Positions 53,218-61,276 of a stretch of 64,000 bases of DNA are shown here, piece by piece. The notes under the pieces are model-generated. The model was not told the origin of the DNA and searched no databases. It saw only the letters and a list, made by a program, of their open reading frames with translations. A program made the translations under genes and the position numbers. The DNA comes from Bacteroidota bacterium (lineage in GTDB: Bacteria > Bacteroidota > Bacteroidia > Flavobacteriales > Flavobacteriaceae): positions 219,547-283,546 of the forward strand of contig JAEWHE010000015.1 in NCBI GenBank assembly GCA_023387965.1, in the 5' to 3' direction. Each line of letters begins with the position of its first letter. Position 1 is the stretch's first letter.

Positions 53218-53835
53218 ATGGCTAAAATAAAATTGGCAAAGAAAAGTTCCAGAGTGGATATGACCGCAATGTGTGACGTTGCTTTCTTACTCTTGTCCTT
53301 TTTTATCATGACGGCTACCGCAAAAGTTCCAGAGGCTTTGCCTGTTGAAACTCCTGCGTCAACCGTTCAGACCAAGCTTCCTGAAGAAAATTTAGGAACG
53401 TTAAGCATTGCTGATAAAAAAGTTTTTTTCGGAATTACCGGAAGAGATTTGAGAGTTGAAGCGCTTAACAGAATGGGTGATAAATATAACGTAACTTTTA
53501 CCGAACAAGAAAAAGAGCGTTTTTCACTTATTGATGGTTTTGGTGTTGACATCAGACAGATGAAAACCCTAATTGCTATGGATAACAGCGAACGTATGGA
53601 ACCAGGAAAACAACCAGGAATTCCTTATGATTCAATCAATAACCAATTAGCAGAATGGATTAAAGTATCAAGAGAAGTAACTAAAGAATTACACTCAAAA
53701 GATCTTGATATTGCCATTAAAGGAGATGCAAAAGAAGAATATCCTACCGTTAAAAAAGTATTGGATATTTTGCAAAAGCAAAGCAAAAACAACTTTTTCC
53801 TTGTAACAGGATTAAGAAGTGAAGATGAGTTTTAA
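53218..53835 (+). CDS. exbD: ExbD-type biopolymer transport protein (first copy)
   Basis: The 205-residue protein has one N-terminal membrane segment with the essential Asp in DMTAMCDVAFLLLSFFIM. The periplasmic part is longer than in the usual ExbD (about 140 residues), with an insertion before the C-terminal domain. It is paired with a second exbD 22 bp downstream. Two different ExbD subunits suggest a heteromeric dimer in the motor. Confidence 0.94.
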   Translation: MAKIKLAKKSSRVDMTAMCDVAFLLLSFFIMTATAKVPEALPVETPASTVQTKLPEENLGTLSIADKKVFFGITGRDLRVEALNRMGDKYNVTFTEQEKERFSLIDGFGVDIRQMKTLIAMDNSERMEPGKQPGIPYDSINNQLAEWIKVSREVTKELHSKDLDIAIKGDAKEEYPTVKKVLDILQKQSKNNFFLVTGLRSEDEF

Positions 53836-53857
53836 TTAACAAAAATATTCTAAAGAG

Positions 53858-54439
53858 ATGGCAGAATTAAATACCGGCGACGGCGGTGGTAAAAAAGGCG
53901 GCGGCAAGGTAAGAAGTAAAAAAGCAAATCCTACTGTAGATTTAACTGCAATGGTGGATTTGGCATTCTTATTGATTACGTTTTTTATATTAACCACAAC
54001 GTTGTCTAAACCACAGTCAATGAACTTGGCTTTGCCGGATAAACCAAAAGCAGATGATCCGGTTCCGCCTGAAACACCAGCTTGGAGAACCTTAACTTTA
54101 GTGTTAGGATCTGATGATAAATTGGTTTGGTATAGTGGCCAACCAACTGCTCCACTTGATGGTCCTACAGTTTCAGCATACGGTAAAGCAGGAGTAAGAG
54201 ACTTGGTTTTAAACAAAAAGAAAATGGTTGACGCTCAAAATCGTGCTGAAGGAGCCGATTTAGAAAAAAGTGGTTTGACAATCATTATTAAACCAAGCAA
54301 AAATTCTAACTACAAAAACGTAGTGGATGTCTTGGACGAGATGGCTATCACAGATGTGAAAAAATATGCTATAGTTGACATTACACCGGACGATATTAAA
54401 TTGCTAGAGCAAAACAGCATTTATAATACTCCGCAATAA
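53858..54439 (+). CDS. exbD: ExbD-type biopolymer transport protein (second copy)
   Basis: This 193-residue protein has a Gly/Lys-rich cytoplasmic start, then one membrane segment with the Asp in VDLTAMVDLAFLLITFFILT. The periplasmic region is different from the first copy (WRTLTLVLGSDDKLVWYSG, LTIIIKPSKNSNYKNVVDVL). It works with ExbB and the first ExbD to energise TonB. Confidence 0.94.
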   Translation: MAELNTGDGGGKKGGGKVRSKKANPTVDLTAMVDLAFLLITFFILTTTLSKPQSMNLALPDKPKADDPVPPETPAWRTLTLVLGSDDKLVWYSGQPTAPLDGPTVSAYGKAGVRDLVLNKKKMVDAQNRAEGADLEKSGLTIIIKPSKNSNYKNVVDVLDEMAITDVKKYAIVDITPDDIKLLEQNSIYNTPQ

Positions 54440-54456
54440 CTTTAAAAATTAAAAAT

Positions 54457-55281
54457 ATGTCTGCAAAATTAGACCTATTACACGGAAGCTGGATTGACAA
54501 CGTTTTTCAAGGCCGTAACAAAACTTACGGAGCTTACGAATTGCGTAAAAACAGCGGTAAAAGAACCTTGGTTGCCTTTATAATTGGGGCGATCTTCTTT
54601 ACTTTTTTGGTACTGATTCCGGTAATTTCTAAAATGATTTCGGATAACATGCCGGAAGAAGAAAAAACCTTAGACCAAAAAGTAGTGTTGGCAAACATTG
54701 CAGAACCGCCACCGCCGCCAATTGAAGAACCAATTGTGGTTGAACCGGTTGTGCAAAAACAAACTCAAAGTAACGTAGATATCCAAAAATACGTTCCGCC
54801 TGTAATTGTTGACAAAAAAGTGGTTCAAGAAGAAGTAGCTATTGTAACTGAAATTAAAAAATCAGGTTCAGAAAATATCAAAGCTAAAGAAGGTGGAGAA
54901 GTAGTTCTTGACGGTACTGAAAGTGAAATTAAAGTAGATGCTAAAGTGGTTGAAGAAGATCCGCAAAAAGTATATACTTCTGTGCAAGTACTTCCGGAAT
55001 TTCCTGGAGGAATGGCAGGTTTCGCTAAGTATGTTCAAAAAAACTACCGTGTTCCTGAAGTAGATGAGGATATCAGCGGAAACGTTTTTGTAAACTTCGT
55101 AGTTGAAAAAGACGGAAGTTTAACAGATATCAAAATCGTGCGTGACCTTGGTTACGGAACAGGAAAAGAAGCCATCCGTATGTTGAAAGGTGCTCCAAAA
55201 TGGAAACCTGGAATTCAAAACGGAAAAGCGGTTCGTGTATCCTACAACTTACCAATTAGATTAGTTATTAAATCTCAGTAA
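54457..55281 (+). CDS. tonB: TonB energy transducer
   Basis: TonB spans the periplasm and drives outer-membrane receptors. The 274-residue protein starts with the bacteroidetal lead-in GRNKTYGAYELRKNSGKR, then one membrane segment (about 40-60) and a Pro-rich stretch (EPPPPPIEEPIVVEP). The C-terminal TonB domain (about 195-274) has FPGGMAGFAKYVQKNYRVP and APKWKPGIQNGKAVRVSYN. It overlaps the next gene by one base. Confidence 0.95.
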   Translation: MSAKLDLLHGSWIDNVFQGRNKTYGAYELRKNSGKRTLVAFIIGAIFFTFLVLIPVISKMISDNMPEEEKTLDQKVVLANIAEPPPPPIEEPIVVEPVVQKQTQSNVDIQKYVPPVIVDKKVVQEEVAIVTEIKKSGSENIKAKEGGEVVLDGTESEIKVDAKVVEEDPQKVYTSVQVLPEFPGGMAGFAKYVQKNYRVPEVDEDISGNVFVNFVVEKDGSLTDIKIVRDLGYGTGKEAIRMLKGAPKWKPGIQNGKAVRVSYNLPIRLVIKSQ

Positions 55282-55508
55282 TGACAGATAATAACAACAA
55301 TAAACGAGAACAGAAATCGCTCCTTGAGCGATTTCTTCTCATTTTAGGAATATCCTTTTTTGTGCTTTATTTCTTTATGGGAATGGCAATTATTTTTTGG
55401 AAAGAGTTTCCAATTGAAATGGAGTTCAAATACCGATTGGCTTTTGGAATATTATTAATCGTGTATTCTTTTTTCAGATTTATCAGGCTGATGAAAAAAC
55501 CAAATTAA
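55281..55508 (+). CDS. Small two-pass membrane protein of the Ton operon
   Basis: The 75-residue protein has a hydrophilic Asn/Lys-rich start, then two membrane segments (about 18-42 and 49-68) and a basic end. Its ATG shares one base with the tonB stop, so it is very likely co-translated with tonB. I recognise no family. A regulatory or stabilising role in the Ton motor is inference from position. Confidence 0.82.
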   Translation: MTDNNNNKREQKSLLERFLLILGISFFVLYFFMGMAIIFWKEFPIEMEFKYRLAFGILLIVYSFFRFIRLMKKPN

Positions 55509-55539
55509 GCGAAATCACATTTTTTAATATTTTATTAAT

Positions 55540-56469
55540 ATGCAAAAACGTATAAAATTCTTATCCTTGTGTGCTGTAATTTTTGGCGCTGTATTTTTGA
55601 TTTATTCGTGTGAAAAAAATAAAAAAAACAACACAGAATTACAGGGAGAAAGTGTTACTTTTTATGTTGATGAAACGCTGATTCCGGTAATGGAAGATGT
55701 GAAAGCTGTTTTTGAAAGCAGTCGTCCGGATACGGTAAATTTAATTGCCAAATCGGAAACTGAAATCGTAAAACTCATCACAGAAAAAAAGGTAGATCGC
55801 ATTGTAATGGCGCGAACGTTAACTCCGGGAGAAGAAAATGCATACAGAAAAGACAAAATTGTTCCGGTTGTAACCCAAATTGGAATCGACGGAATCGCAT
55901 TGGTTGTCAATCATAAATCACAGGATTCTATCGTTGATTTAGACCAAATTATTGATTTTTTAAAAGGAAAACCGTTGACGAAATTTAAAGGATTGGTATT
56001 CGATAATCCTAATTCCGGAACGGTGGCATACTTTAAAGAAAAAGCAGGAATTGAAAATTTACCAGCGAATATTTTTTCGCAAAAAAACAATAATGAAGTT
56101 CTTAAGTTTATCGCAGAAAATGATGGTTACATTGGCGTAGTTGGAGTAAATTGGATTACACAACCCATGCCTGAGATGCAACAAGTCACGGATAAAATAA
56201 AAGTGTTGGCAGTAAAAAATGTTAAAACTTCAAAAGACGAAAAATACTATAAACCCACGCAATCCAACTTGGGAGAAGGGAAATACCCATTAGTGCGAAA
56301 AGTTTATATGTTAAATTATGAAGGAACCCGCGGTTTAGGTACGGCATTTGCATCCTTCACAGCAGGAGACATCGGACAAAAAATATTTTTACGTGCCGGT
56401 TTAGCTCCAGCAAGATTAGAACTTCGCGAAGTGAAAGTTCGACCAGAAATTGATCAAAACCAAAACTAA
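55540..56469 (+). CDS. PstS-like substrate-binding lipoprotein
   Basis: The 309-residue protein has a lipoprotein signal (FGAVFLIYSC) and a phosphate-binding-protein fold of the PstS type: VTFYVDETLIPVMEDVKAVF, VDRIVMARTLTPGE, GIDGIALVVNH, FDNPNSGTVAYFKEKAG and IGVVGVNWITQ. No ABC permease or ATPase is nearby, so it is not a normal Pst system. Its place between the Ton genes and the TPR gene suggests a role tied to Ton-dependent transport. The ligand is unproven. Confidence 0.88.
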   Translation: MQKRIKFLSLCAVIFGAVFLIYSCEKNKKNNTELQGESVTFYVDETLIPVMEDVKAVFESSRPDTVNLIAKSETEIVKLITEKKVDRIVMARTLTPGEENAYRKDKIVPVVTQIGIDGIALVVNHKSQDSIVDLDQIIDFLKGKPLTKFKGLVFDNPNSGTVAYFKEKAGIENLPANIFSQKNNNEVLKFIAENDGYIGVVGVNWITQPMPEMQQVTDKIKVLAVKNVKTSKDEKYYKPTQSNLGEGKYPLVRKVYMLNYEGTRGLGTAFASFTAGDIGQKIFLRAGLAPARLELREVKVRPEIDQNQN

Positions 56470-56487
56470 AATTATAAAGACTAAAAA

Positions 56488-58191
56488 ATGAAGAAGATTA
56501 AATTTATAGGATTATCATTGCTTTTTTTCGGAACATCGGTTTTCGCTCAAGAATTAGAGCAAGCCAAAAAAGCAATTGATGCCGAACAATACCAAAAAGC
56601 AAAAACAATGTTGAAGTCAATGATTGCTTCAAGTCCGGATAAGGGAAAAAATTATTTCCACTTAGGTGAAATTTACATGGCACTTGAAAACGCCGACTCA
56701 GCAAAAATTTATTTTGATAAAGGAATCACCGTAAAAGACGATGCGAAATTCAACTACATCGGTTTGGGTGAAATCAGCTTGGATAAAGGTAATGTTACTG
56801 ATGCAGAAGCTCATTTTGCGAAAGCGTTAGCCGATTTACGTAGAAAAGATACAGAAGAATTTATTTATGTTGGTAAAGCATACACGAATTCGGAGAAACC
56901 AAATTATAAAAAAGCGATCGAAAATTTGAAAAAAGCGATTGCTATTGATCCAAAAAGTGCCGTTGCACATTTGGCTTTGGGAGACGCACAATTTGGTGAC
57001 AAAAACGTAAACGAAGCTTACAGTGCTTACAGAACGGCTTACGATTTAGATAATTCTTTGCTTCGTGCCAAAATGCAATTAGGAGTAATTACCAAAAATG
57101 CAAAAGCATTCCCAGAAGCGATTGCCGCTTTTAACGAAGTGATTAAATTAGACGCAAATTACGGTCCGGTTTACCGCGAATTAGCTGAAACTTATTATTT
57201 CTGGAGTACCGTTCCAAGCAATGATCGTGACCAATATTTACAACAAGCTTTGTCAAATTACGAAAAATACATGAGCTTGACTGATTATTCTCTTGAATCG
57301 AGAATGCGTCACGCTGACTTTTTGATTTTGGCAAAAGATTACCAATCGTTGCAAAAAGAAGCGCAAGCCATGCAACAATTGGATAAAGTAAACCCAAGAA
57401 TTTACCGTTATTTAGGTTATGCTGCTTTCGAAAATAAAAATTATGACGAAAGTATCAAGGCGATGACTGAATTTTTTGCAAAAGTAGATCCATCAAGAGT
57501 TATCGGTAGAGATTATCTTTATTTGGCTAACGCAAAATTGGCTACAGCTAAAGACACTGAAGGAAAAATTGCTGACAAAGCTAAATTCGATTCGGCAATG
57601 GCAGATTTGAAAAAAGCAGTTGCAGTAGATCCGGAAGTTGGAGCAGAATTTAGTGAACTTGGAGTTGACCTTTACAAACAAGGATTATACTTAGAATCGA
57701 TAAAAGTTTTCGAAGTTTCTACGAAAGCGGAAGGTAACAAAAATGCGGTTTTGGATAACTATTATTTAGGAAACGCAGTTCTTTTTTACGTAGTAAATGA
57801 TTTAAAAACTGACGAAGAAAGAAACAAGCCTGAAGTTCAAGAATTATTGAAAAATGCTGATGCCGCTTTCGCAAAAGTAACTGAAGCTTCGCCAACAACG
57901 CAAGATGCTCACTTGAACCGTGCAAAAATCAACCGTTTCATCACAGGAGATGCTGCAAAACAACAAGCAGTAGATTCTTACATGAAATATATTGAAGTTG
58001 TACAAACTAAAGGTGAAGCTGAATTGGCTAAAGACAGCGTGAAAAACGGATTGTTAAGTGCTTACACTTATCTTGGTTCGCACTACGCAATTTCTGATAA
58101 AGTAAAAGCTAAAGAATATTTCACAAAAGCGCAAGTGCTTAACCCAACGGATCAATACATCAAAGAATCGTTGCAAGTACTCAACAAATAA
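56488..58191 (+). CDS. Exported tetratricopeptide-repeat protein
   Basis: The 567-residue protein has a signal peptide (about 1-20, ending SVFAQ) and at least eight TPR-like helical hairpins (for example GKNYFHLGEIYMALENADSA, KAIENLKKAIAIDPKSAVAH, YLESIKVFEVS). It is the last gene of the Ton operon and ends at a terminator. TPR proteins usually scaffold other proteins, so it may organise the PstS-like protein or receptors in the periplasm (inference). Confidence 0.92.
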   Translation: MKKIKFIGLSLLFFGTSVFAQELEQAKKAIDAEQYQKAKTMLKSMIASSPDKGKNYFHLGEIYMALENADSAKIYFDKGITVKDDAKFNYIGLGEISLDKGNVTDAEAHFAKALADLRRKDTEEFIYVGKAYTNSEKPNYKKAIENLKKAIAIDPKSAVAHLALGDAQFGDKNVNEAYSAYRTAYDLDNSLLRAKMQLGVITKNAKAFPEAIAAFNEVIKLDANYGPVYRELAETYYFWSTVPSNDRDQYLQQALSNYEKYMSLTDYSLESRMRHADFLILAKDYQSLQKEAQAMQQLDKVNPRIYRYLGYAAFENKNYDESIKAMTEFFAKVDPSRVIGRDYLYLANAKLATAKDTEGKIADKAKFDSAMADLKKAVAVDPEVGAEFSELGVDLYKQGLYLESIKVFEVSTKAEGNKNAVLDNYYLGNAVLFYVVNDLKTDEERNKPEVQELLKNADAAFAKVTEASPTTQDAHLNRAKINRFITGDAAKQQAVDSYMKYIEVVQTKGEAELAKDSVKNGLLSAYTYLGSHYAISDKVKAKEYFTKAQVLNPTDQYIKESLQVLNK

Positions 58192-58198
58192 AAATAAG

Positions 58199-58225
58199 AA
58201 ACCGGCGAAAGTCGGTTTTTTTTTG
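58199..58225 (+). terminator. Terminator of the Ton operon
   Basis: AAACCGGC and GTCGGTTT pair around a GAAA tetraloop, followed by T. Confidence 0.87.
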
Positions 58226-58285
58226 CTTTGAAAAAACCAAAATCGCAAAGAAAAATTAAAGGACAAAAAGCCCAAACATTTGTCA

Positions 58286-58293
58286 TATCTTTG
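58286..58293 (+). promoter_or_regulatory. -7 element of queE
   Basis: TATCTTTG lies 23 nt before the queE ATG. The -33 region lacks a TTG at the usual distance. Confidence 0.5.
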
Positions 58294-58316
58294 CAAACTA
58301 TTTTTTTGAACGAATA

Positions 58317-58949
58317 ATGCTAAAGAAAGAAATTCAAATTGCGGTTGAAAACGGAACAATGCTTCCGCTGATGGAGGAATTTTACACCATCCAAGGCGAA
58401 GGTTATCACACCGGAACCGCTGCTTATTTTATTAGAGTTGGCGGATGCGACGTGGGTTGTCATTGGTGCGATGTTAAAGAAAGTTGGAATGCAGCTTTAC
58501 ATCCACCAACAGCAATAGAAAATATTGCAAAAAACGCTTCAACTTATGCAGATACCGTGGTTGTTACAGGTGGAGAACCATTAACTTGGGACATGCTTCC
58601 GCTTACGCAAAAGTTAAAAGAAGCAGGTTTAAAAGTTCATATCGAAACTTCAGGAGCTTATGAGTTGTCCGGAGTTTGGGATTGGATCACGCTTTCGCCA
58701 AAAAAAACCAAGCTTCCCACAGAATCCGTTTACCAAAATGCTCACGAATTAAAAGTGATCATCCACAATAAACACGATTTTCTTTTCGCCGAAGAACAAG
58801 CCGAAAAAGTAAACGACAACGCCATTTTGTTTTTACAACCCGAATGGAGCAAAAAAGACAGCATGACACCTTTGATTGTAGATTATGTGATGCAAAATCC
58901 AAAATGGAGAATTTCTTTGCAAACACACAAATACCTTAATATTCCGTAG
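58317..58949 (+). CDS. queE: 7-carboxy-7-deazaguanine synthase
   Basis: QueE is a radical SAM enzyme in queuosine biosynthesis that makes 7-carboxy-7-deazaguanine. The 210-residue length is normal. The [4Fe-4S] motif is CDVGCHWC (CX3CX2C). Other family blocks are EEFYTIQGEGYHTGTAAYFI, VVTGGEPLTWDMLPLT and HIETSGAYELSGVWDWI. It has its own promoter. Confidence 0.95.
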   Translation: MLKKEIQIAVENGTMLPLMEEFYTIQGEGYHTGTAAYFIRVGGCDVGCHWCDVKESWNAALHPPTAIENIAKNASTYADTVVVTGGEPLTWDMLPLTQKLKEAGLKVHIETSGAYELSGVWDWITLSPKKTKLPTESVYQNAHELKVIIHNKHDFLFAEEQAEKVNDNAILFLQPEWSKKDSMTPLIVDYVMQNPKWRISLQTHKYLNIP

Positions 58950-59001
58950 GAAGTTTCGCAGAAATTCGTATATTGGTGACTTCAAAAAAATAAAAAAACA
59001 C

Positions 59002-59403
59002 ATGAAAAAAGTTATCGCAACATTCGCATTAATCGTAATGAGTCAGTTGAGTTTTGCACAAGATGCATTCAAAGCTGATATTAAAAAATACTTGGAACTT
59101 TCTGGATCTAATTCTCAGGTGGAAGTGGCTAAAAAACAGGTATTAACCATGATTCCGGAAGATAAACAAGCGGCATTTACCAAAGAATTCGAAGCGTCAT
59201 TGCCGTCGTACTTTGATAAAATTACCAACTTATACATGACAGAATTTACCCATGACGATATCAAAAAACTAATTCAGTTTTACGAATCACCAATCGGGAA
59301 AAAATTATCGTCTAAAGCTGGTGTTCTTACCGAAAAGTCTATGGAAATTGGACAAGTTTGGGGAGGAGAACTTCAGGGAATCATTATGAAATACCTACAA
59401 TAA
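59002..59403 (+). CDS. DUF2059 family exported protein
   Basis: The 133-residue protein has a signal peptide (MKKVIATFALIVMSQLSFAQ) and the helical DUF2059 pattern IKKLIQFYESPIGKKLSSKA. Members of this family are small periplasmic proteins without a proven function. It has its own unit, ending in a terminator. Confidence 0.9.
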   Translation: MKKVIATFALIVMSQLSFAQDAFKADIKKYLELSGSNSQVEVAKKQVLTMIPEDKQAAFTKEFEASLPSYFDKITNLYMTEFTHDDIKKLIQFYESPIGKKLSSKAGVLTEKSMEIGQVWGGELQGIIMKYLQ

Positions 59404-59408
59404 AAATT

Positions 59409-59437
59409 AAAACCGGCTTTTTAGCCGGTTTTTTTTT
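59409..59437. terminator. Bidirectional terminator between DUF2059 and methyltransferase genes
   Basis: AAAACCGGC and GCCGGTTTT form a stem with a 6-nt loop and A/T flanks. Confidence 0.88.
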
Positions 59438-60149
59438 ATTTCAATAAAGTAAGTTTCGCCAAATAATCGAAATTTTCCCCTTCCATAATTAATTCGCAAT
59501 AAAAACCATTTGCGTTAGCGGCATTTTGCAAAGTATTAAAATCGAGATATAACCAGTTAAACGGACTTTCAATTTCATTTTTATAACGAACTGTAAAAGT
59601 AACTTCGCCATAATAATTATCCGAAGGAATCCATTTTCCACCATCTTCATCTTCGTCAAACATATAAATTAAATCAGATGAATCGACTAAAATTTGTCCG
59701 TTTTCATTTAGCAAAGATTTTAATTTTTGGAGATAATTAGAAATTTGATTTAATTTTCCTACAATTCCAATCCCGTTCATGAGCATAATGATGGTGTCAA
59801 ATTTTTCTGTTTCCGGCATTTCCAAAACATTTTTCACATACGCTTTTTTTACACCACGAAGCAAACAGGTTTCGATAGCATTTTTAGAAATGTCAATAGC
59901 GGTAACGTCAAGATTTTTTTGCTCCTGAAGGTACAAAGCATGGCTTCCGGCACCACAACCTACGTCTAAAATTTTTCCTTTGGCAAGTTCCAAAGCTTTT
60001 TGTTCGAGTTTGGGCATTTTGCCAAAATTTCTAAACAAATAAGCAACTTGCATTTCATCTTCCTCAGAAATAGAAGTTTCGGTAAATAAATTTTCAGGAT
60101 TATTTTGGGTTTGGTAATCCAACATGGCTTTGCCAAATAAGTCTTTCAT
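59436..60149 (-). CDS. Class I SAM-dependent methyltransferase
   Basis: From the ATG at 60149 the protein has 237 residues. The longer frame overlaps the divergent YkgJ gene and its promoter. The SAM-binding motif I is ILDVGCGAGSHALYL, then VTAIDISKNAIETC and FDTIIMLMNGIGI. Substrate is unknown. Confidence 0.9.
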   Translation of the reverse strand: MKDLFGKAMLDYQTQNNPENLFTETSISEEDEMQVAYLFRNFGKMPKLEQKALELAKGKILDVGCGAGSHALYLQEQKNLDVTAIDISKNAIETCLLRGVKKAYVKNVLEMPETEKFDTIIMLMNGIGIVGKLNQISNYLQKLKSLLNENGQILVDSSDLIYMFDEDEDGGKWIPSDNYYGEVTFTVRYKNEIESPFNWLYLDFNTLQNAANANGFYCELIMEGENFDYLAKLTLLK

Positions 60150-60181
60150 TGCAAAATTTTTTAGCACAATAGAATTTAGTT

Positions 60182-60189
60182 TACCTTTG
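60182..60189 (+). promoter_or_regulatory. -7 element of the YkgJ gene
   Basis: TACCTTTG lies 22 nt before the GTG start of the YkgJ gene. The TTG is too far upstream for a normal -33. Confidence 0.5.
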
Positions 60190-60211
60190 TCCCACAAAAA
60201 CGTAAAACAAA

Positions 60212-60706
60212 GTGGAAAAGATTTTGCAAAATCTTCCAAAACTCGCCAAAGATAAGCATATCGAAAATAAAAAGTATTTTGATAAGCTTAAAAAGAAAGC
60301 GCCTAAAAACATGGATTATCTCATGCAGGAAATTCATGAGAAAGAATTTGTCAAAACAGATTGCCTAACTTGTGCCAATTGCTGTAAAACCACCGGACCA
60401 CTTTTCACCACGGCAGATGTAGAACGCATTGCAAAATTTTTTAAACAAAAACCACAGCAATTCATCAACCAATATTTACGCATTGATGAAGATAATGATT
60501 ATGTGTTGCAATCGGTTCCGTGTACTTTTTTAGATACTGAAAATTATTGTATGATTTACGATGTTCGTCCAAAAGCTTGCCGCGAATTTCCGCATACTGA
60601 TAGAAAAAAGTTTCAACAAATTTCAAATCTTACCTTGAAGAATGTTGCCATTTGTCCCGCAGCGTACAATATCGTGGAGGAAATGAAAAAGAAAATCAAT
60701 CCGTAA
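60212..60706 (+). CDS. YkgJ-family cysteine-cluster protein, GTG start
   Basis: The 164-residue protein begins at a GTG; the first internal ATG is at residue 33, after conserved-looking sequence, so GTG is preferred. Cysteine clusters are CLTCANCC, CTFLDTENYC, ACREFPH and ICPAAY, the pattern of the YkgJ/UPF0153 Fe-S or zinc-binding family. Its function is unknown. The small membrane-protein gene follows 13 bp later and is probably co-transcribed. Confidence 0.92.
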   Translation: MEKILQNLPKLAKDKHIENKKYFDKLKKKAPKNMDYLMQEIHEKEFVKTDCLTCANCCKTTGPLFTTADVERIAKFFKQKPQQFINQYLRIDEDNDYVLQSVPCTFLDTENYCMIYDVRPKACREFPHTDRKKFQQISNLTLKNVAICPAAYNIVEEMKKKINP

Positions 60707-60719
60707 AATTATTTTGAAG

Positions 60720-60953
60720 ATGAACCACAAAAGAAACCTAATTGCCATTTGCTTGTTATCTTTTGCCCTTTCGCTGGCACTCTTGTTCATCAATCAAGAT
60801 TTGGTTCAAGTTAGTCTTGCCGATAAAGTGATGGAAGTTGTCATCATGATGGCTTTGTTCCTAATAGTTTTAATGGTCATTTATTTTTTTATTGTAATTA
60901 CCAAAAGAGGTGCTTCAAAAGTAATTAGGAAACAAAAAAAAGACCTCCAATAA
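60720..60953 (+). CDS. Small two-pass membrane protein
   Basis: From the ATG at 60720 (the longer frame begins with TTG) the protein has 77 residues with membrane segments at about 6-23 and 39-60 and a Lys/Arg-rich tail. I recognise no family. It follows the YkgJ gene on the same strand. Confidence 0.75.
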   Translation: MNHKRNLIAICLLSFALSLALLFINQDLVQVSLADKVMEVVIMMALFLIVLMVIYFFIVITKRGASKVIRKQKKDLQ

Positions 60954-60975
60954 AGGAAGTCTGAGTTTTTTTATA
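60940..60975 (+). terminator. Weak terminator over the end of the small membrane-protein gene
   Basis: GACCTCC and GGAAGTC can pair with one mismatch around AATAAA, with A and T flanks. It overlaps the stop codon. Confidence 0.55.
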
Positions 60976-61195
60976 CAAAAATATAATCTTCAGGAAGTTC
61001 AATGTCTTTTTCAAATCTTCCTCCGAAAGCTTCCACGACATAGTCAATTCCGTTTTTGATATATTCTAAAATCTTATCCAGAAAGTCCTTGGCTTTGTGA
61101 AAAATTTCTATCGCTTGGTTTACATAGTCGTTAATCATCTCGAAAAACTCCTGTATTTTATCCATGTAATCTAAAATTAATTGTGAAGTGTTCAT
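60971..61195 (-). CDS. 74-residue amphipathic helical protein of unknown function
   Basis: The protein is nearly all helix, with regularly spaced hydrophobic and acidic/basic residues (FFEMINDYVNQAIEIFHKAK, DFLDKILEYIKNGIDYVVEAF), resembling a small apolipoprotein-like or coiled-coil protein. It ends in a short acidic extension (ELPEDYIFV). I recognise no family. It lies between the YkgJ-linked gene and the NamZ-like gene on the opposite strand. It is a plausible gene by composition and isolation, but unproven. Confidence 0.65.
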   Translation of the reverse strand: MNTSQLILDYMDKIQEFFEMINDYVNQAIEIFHKAKDFLDKILEYIKNGIDYVVEAFGGRFEKDIELPEDYIFV

Positions 61196-61276
61196 TTTAT
61201 GGTTGTTTATTAGGTGGTTATTAATAATTATTGAAAATCTACAAACTAAAAATAAGAAATTATCAGATTCGTTGGC

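Noticed and set aside
60150..60239. N-terminal extension of the methyltransferase
   Set aside because: It overlaps the YkgJ start and the TACCTTTG promoter element; the ATG at 60149 fits the family better.
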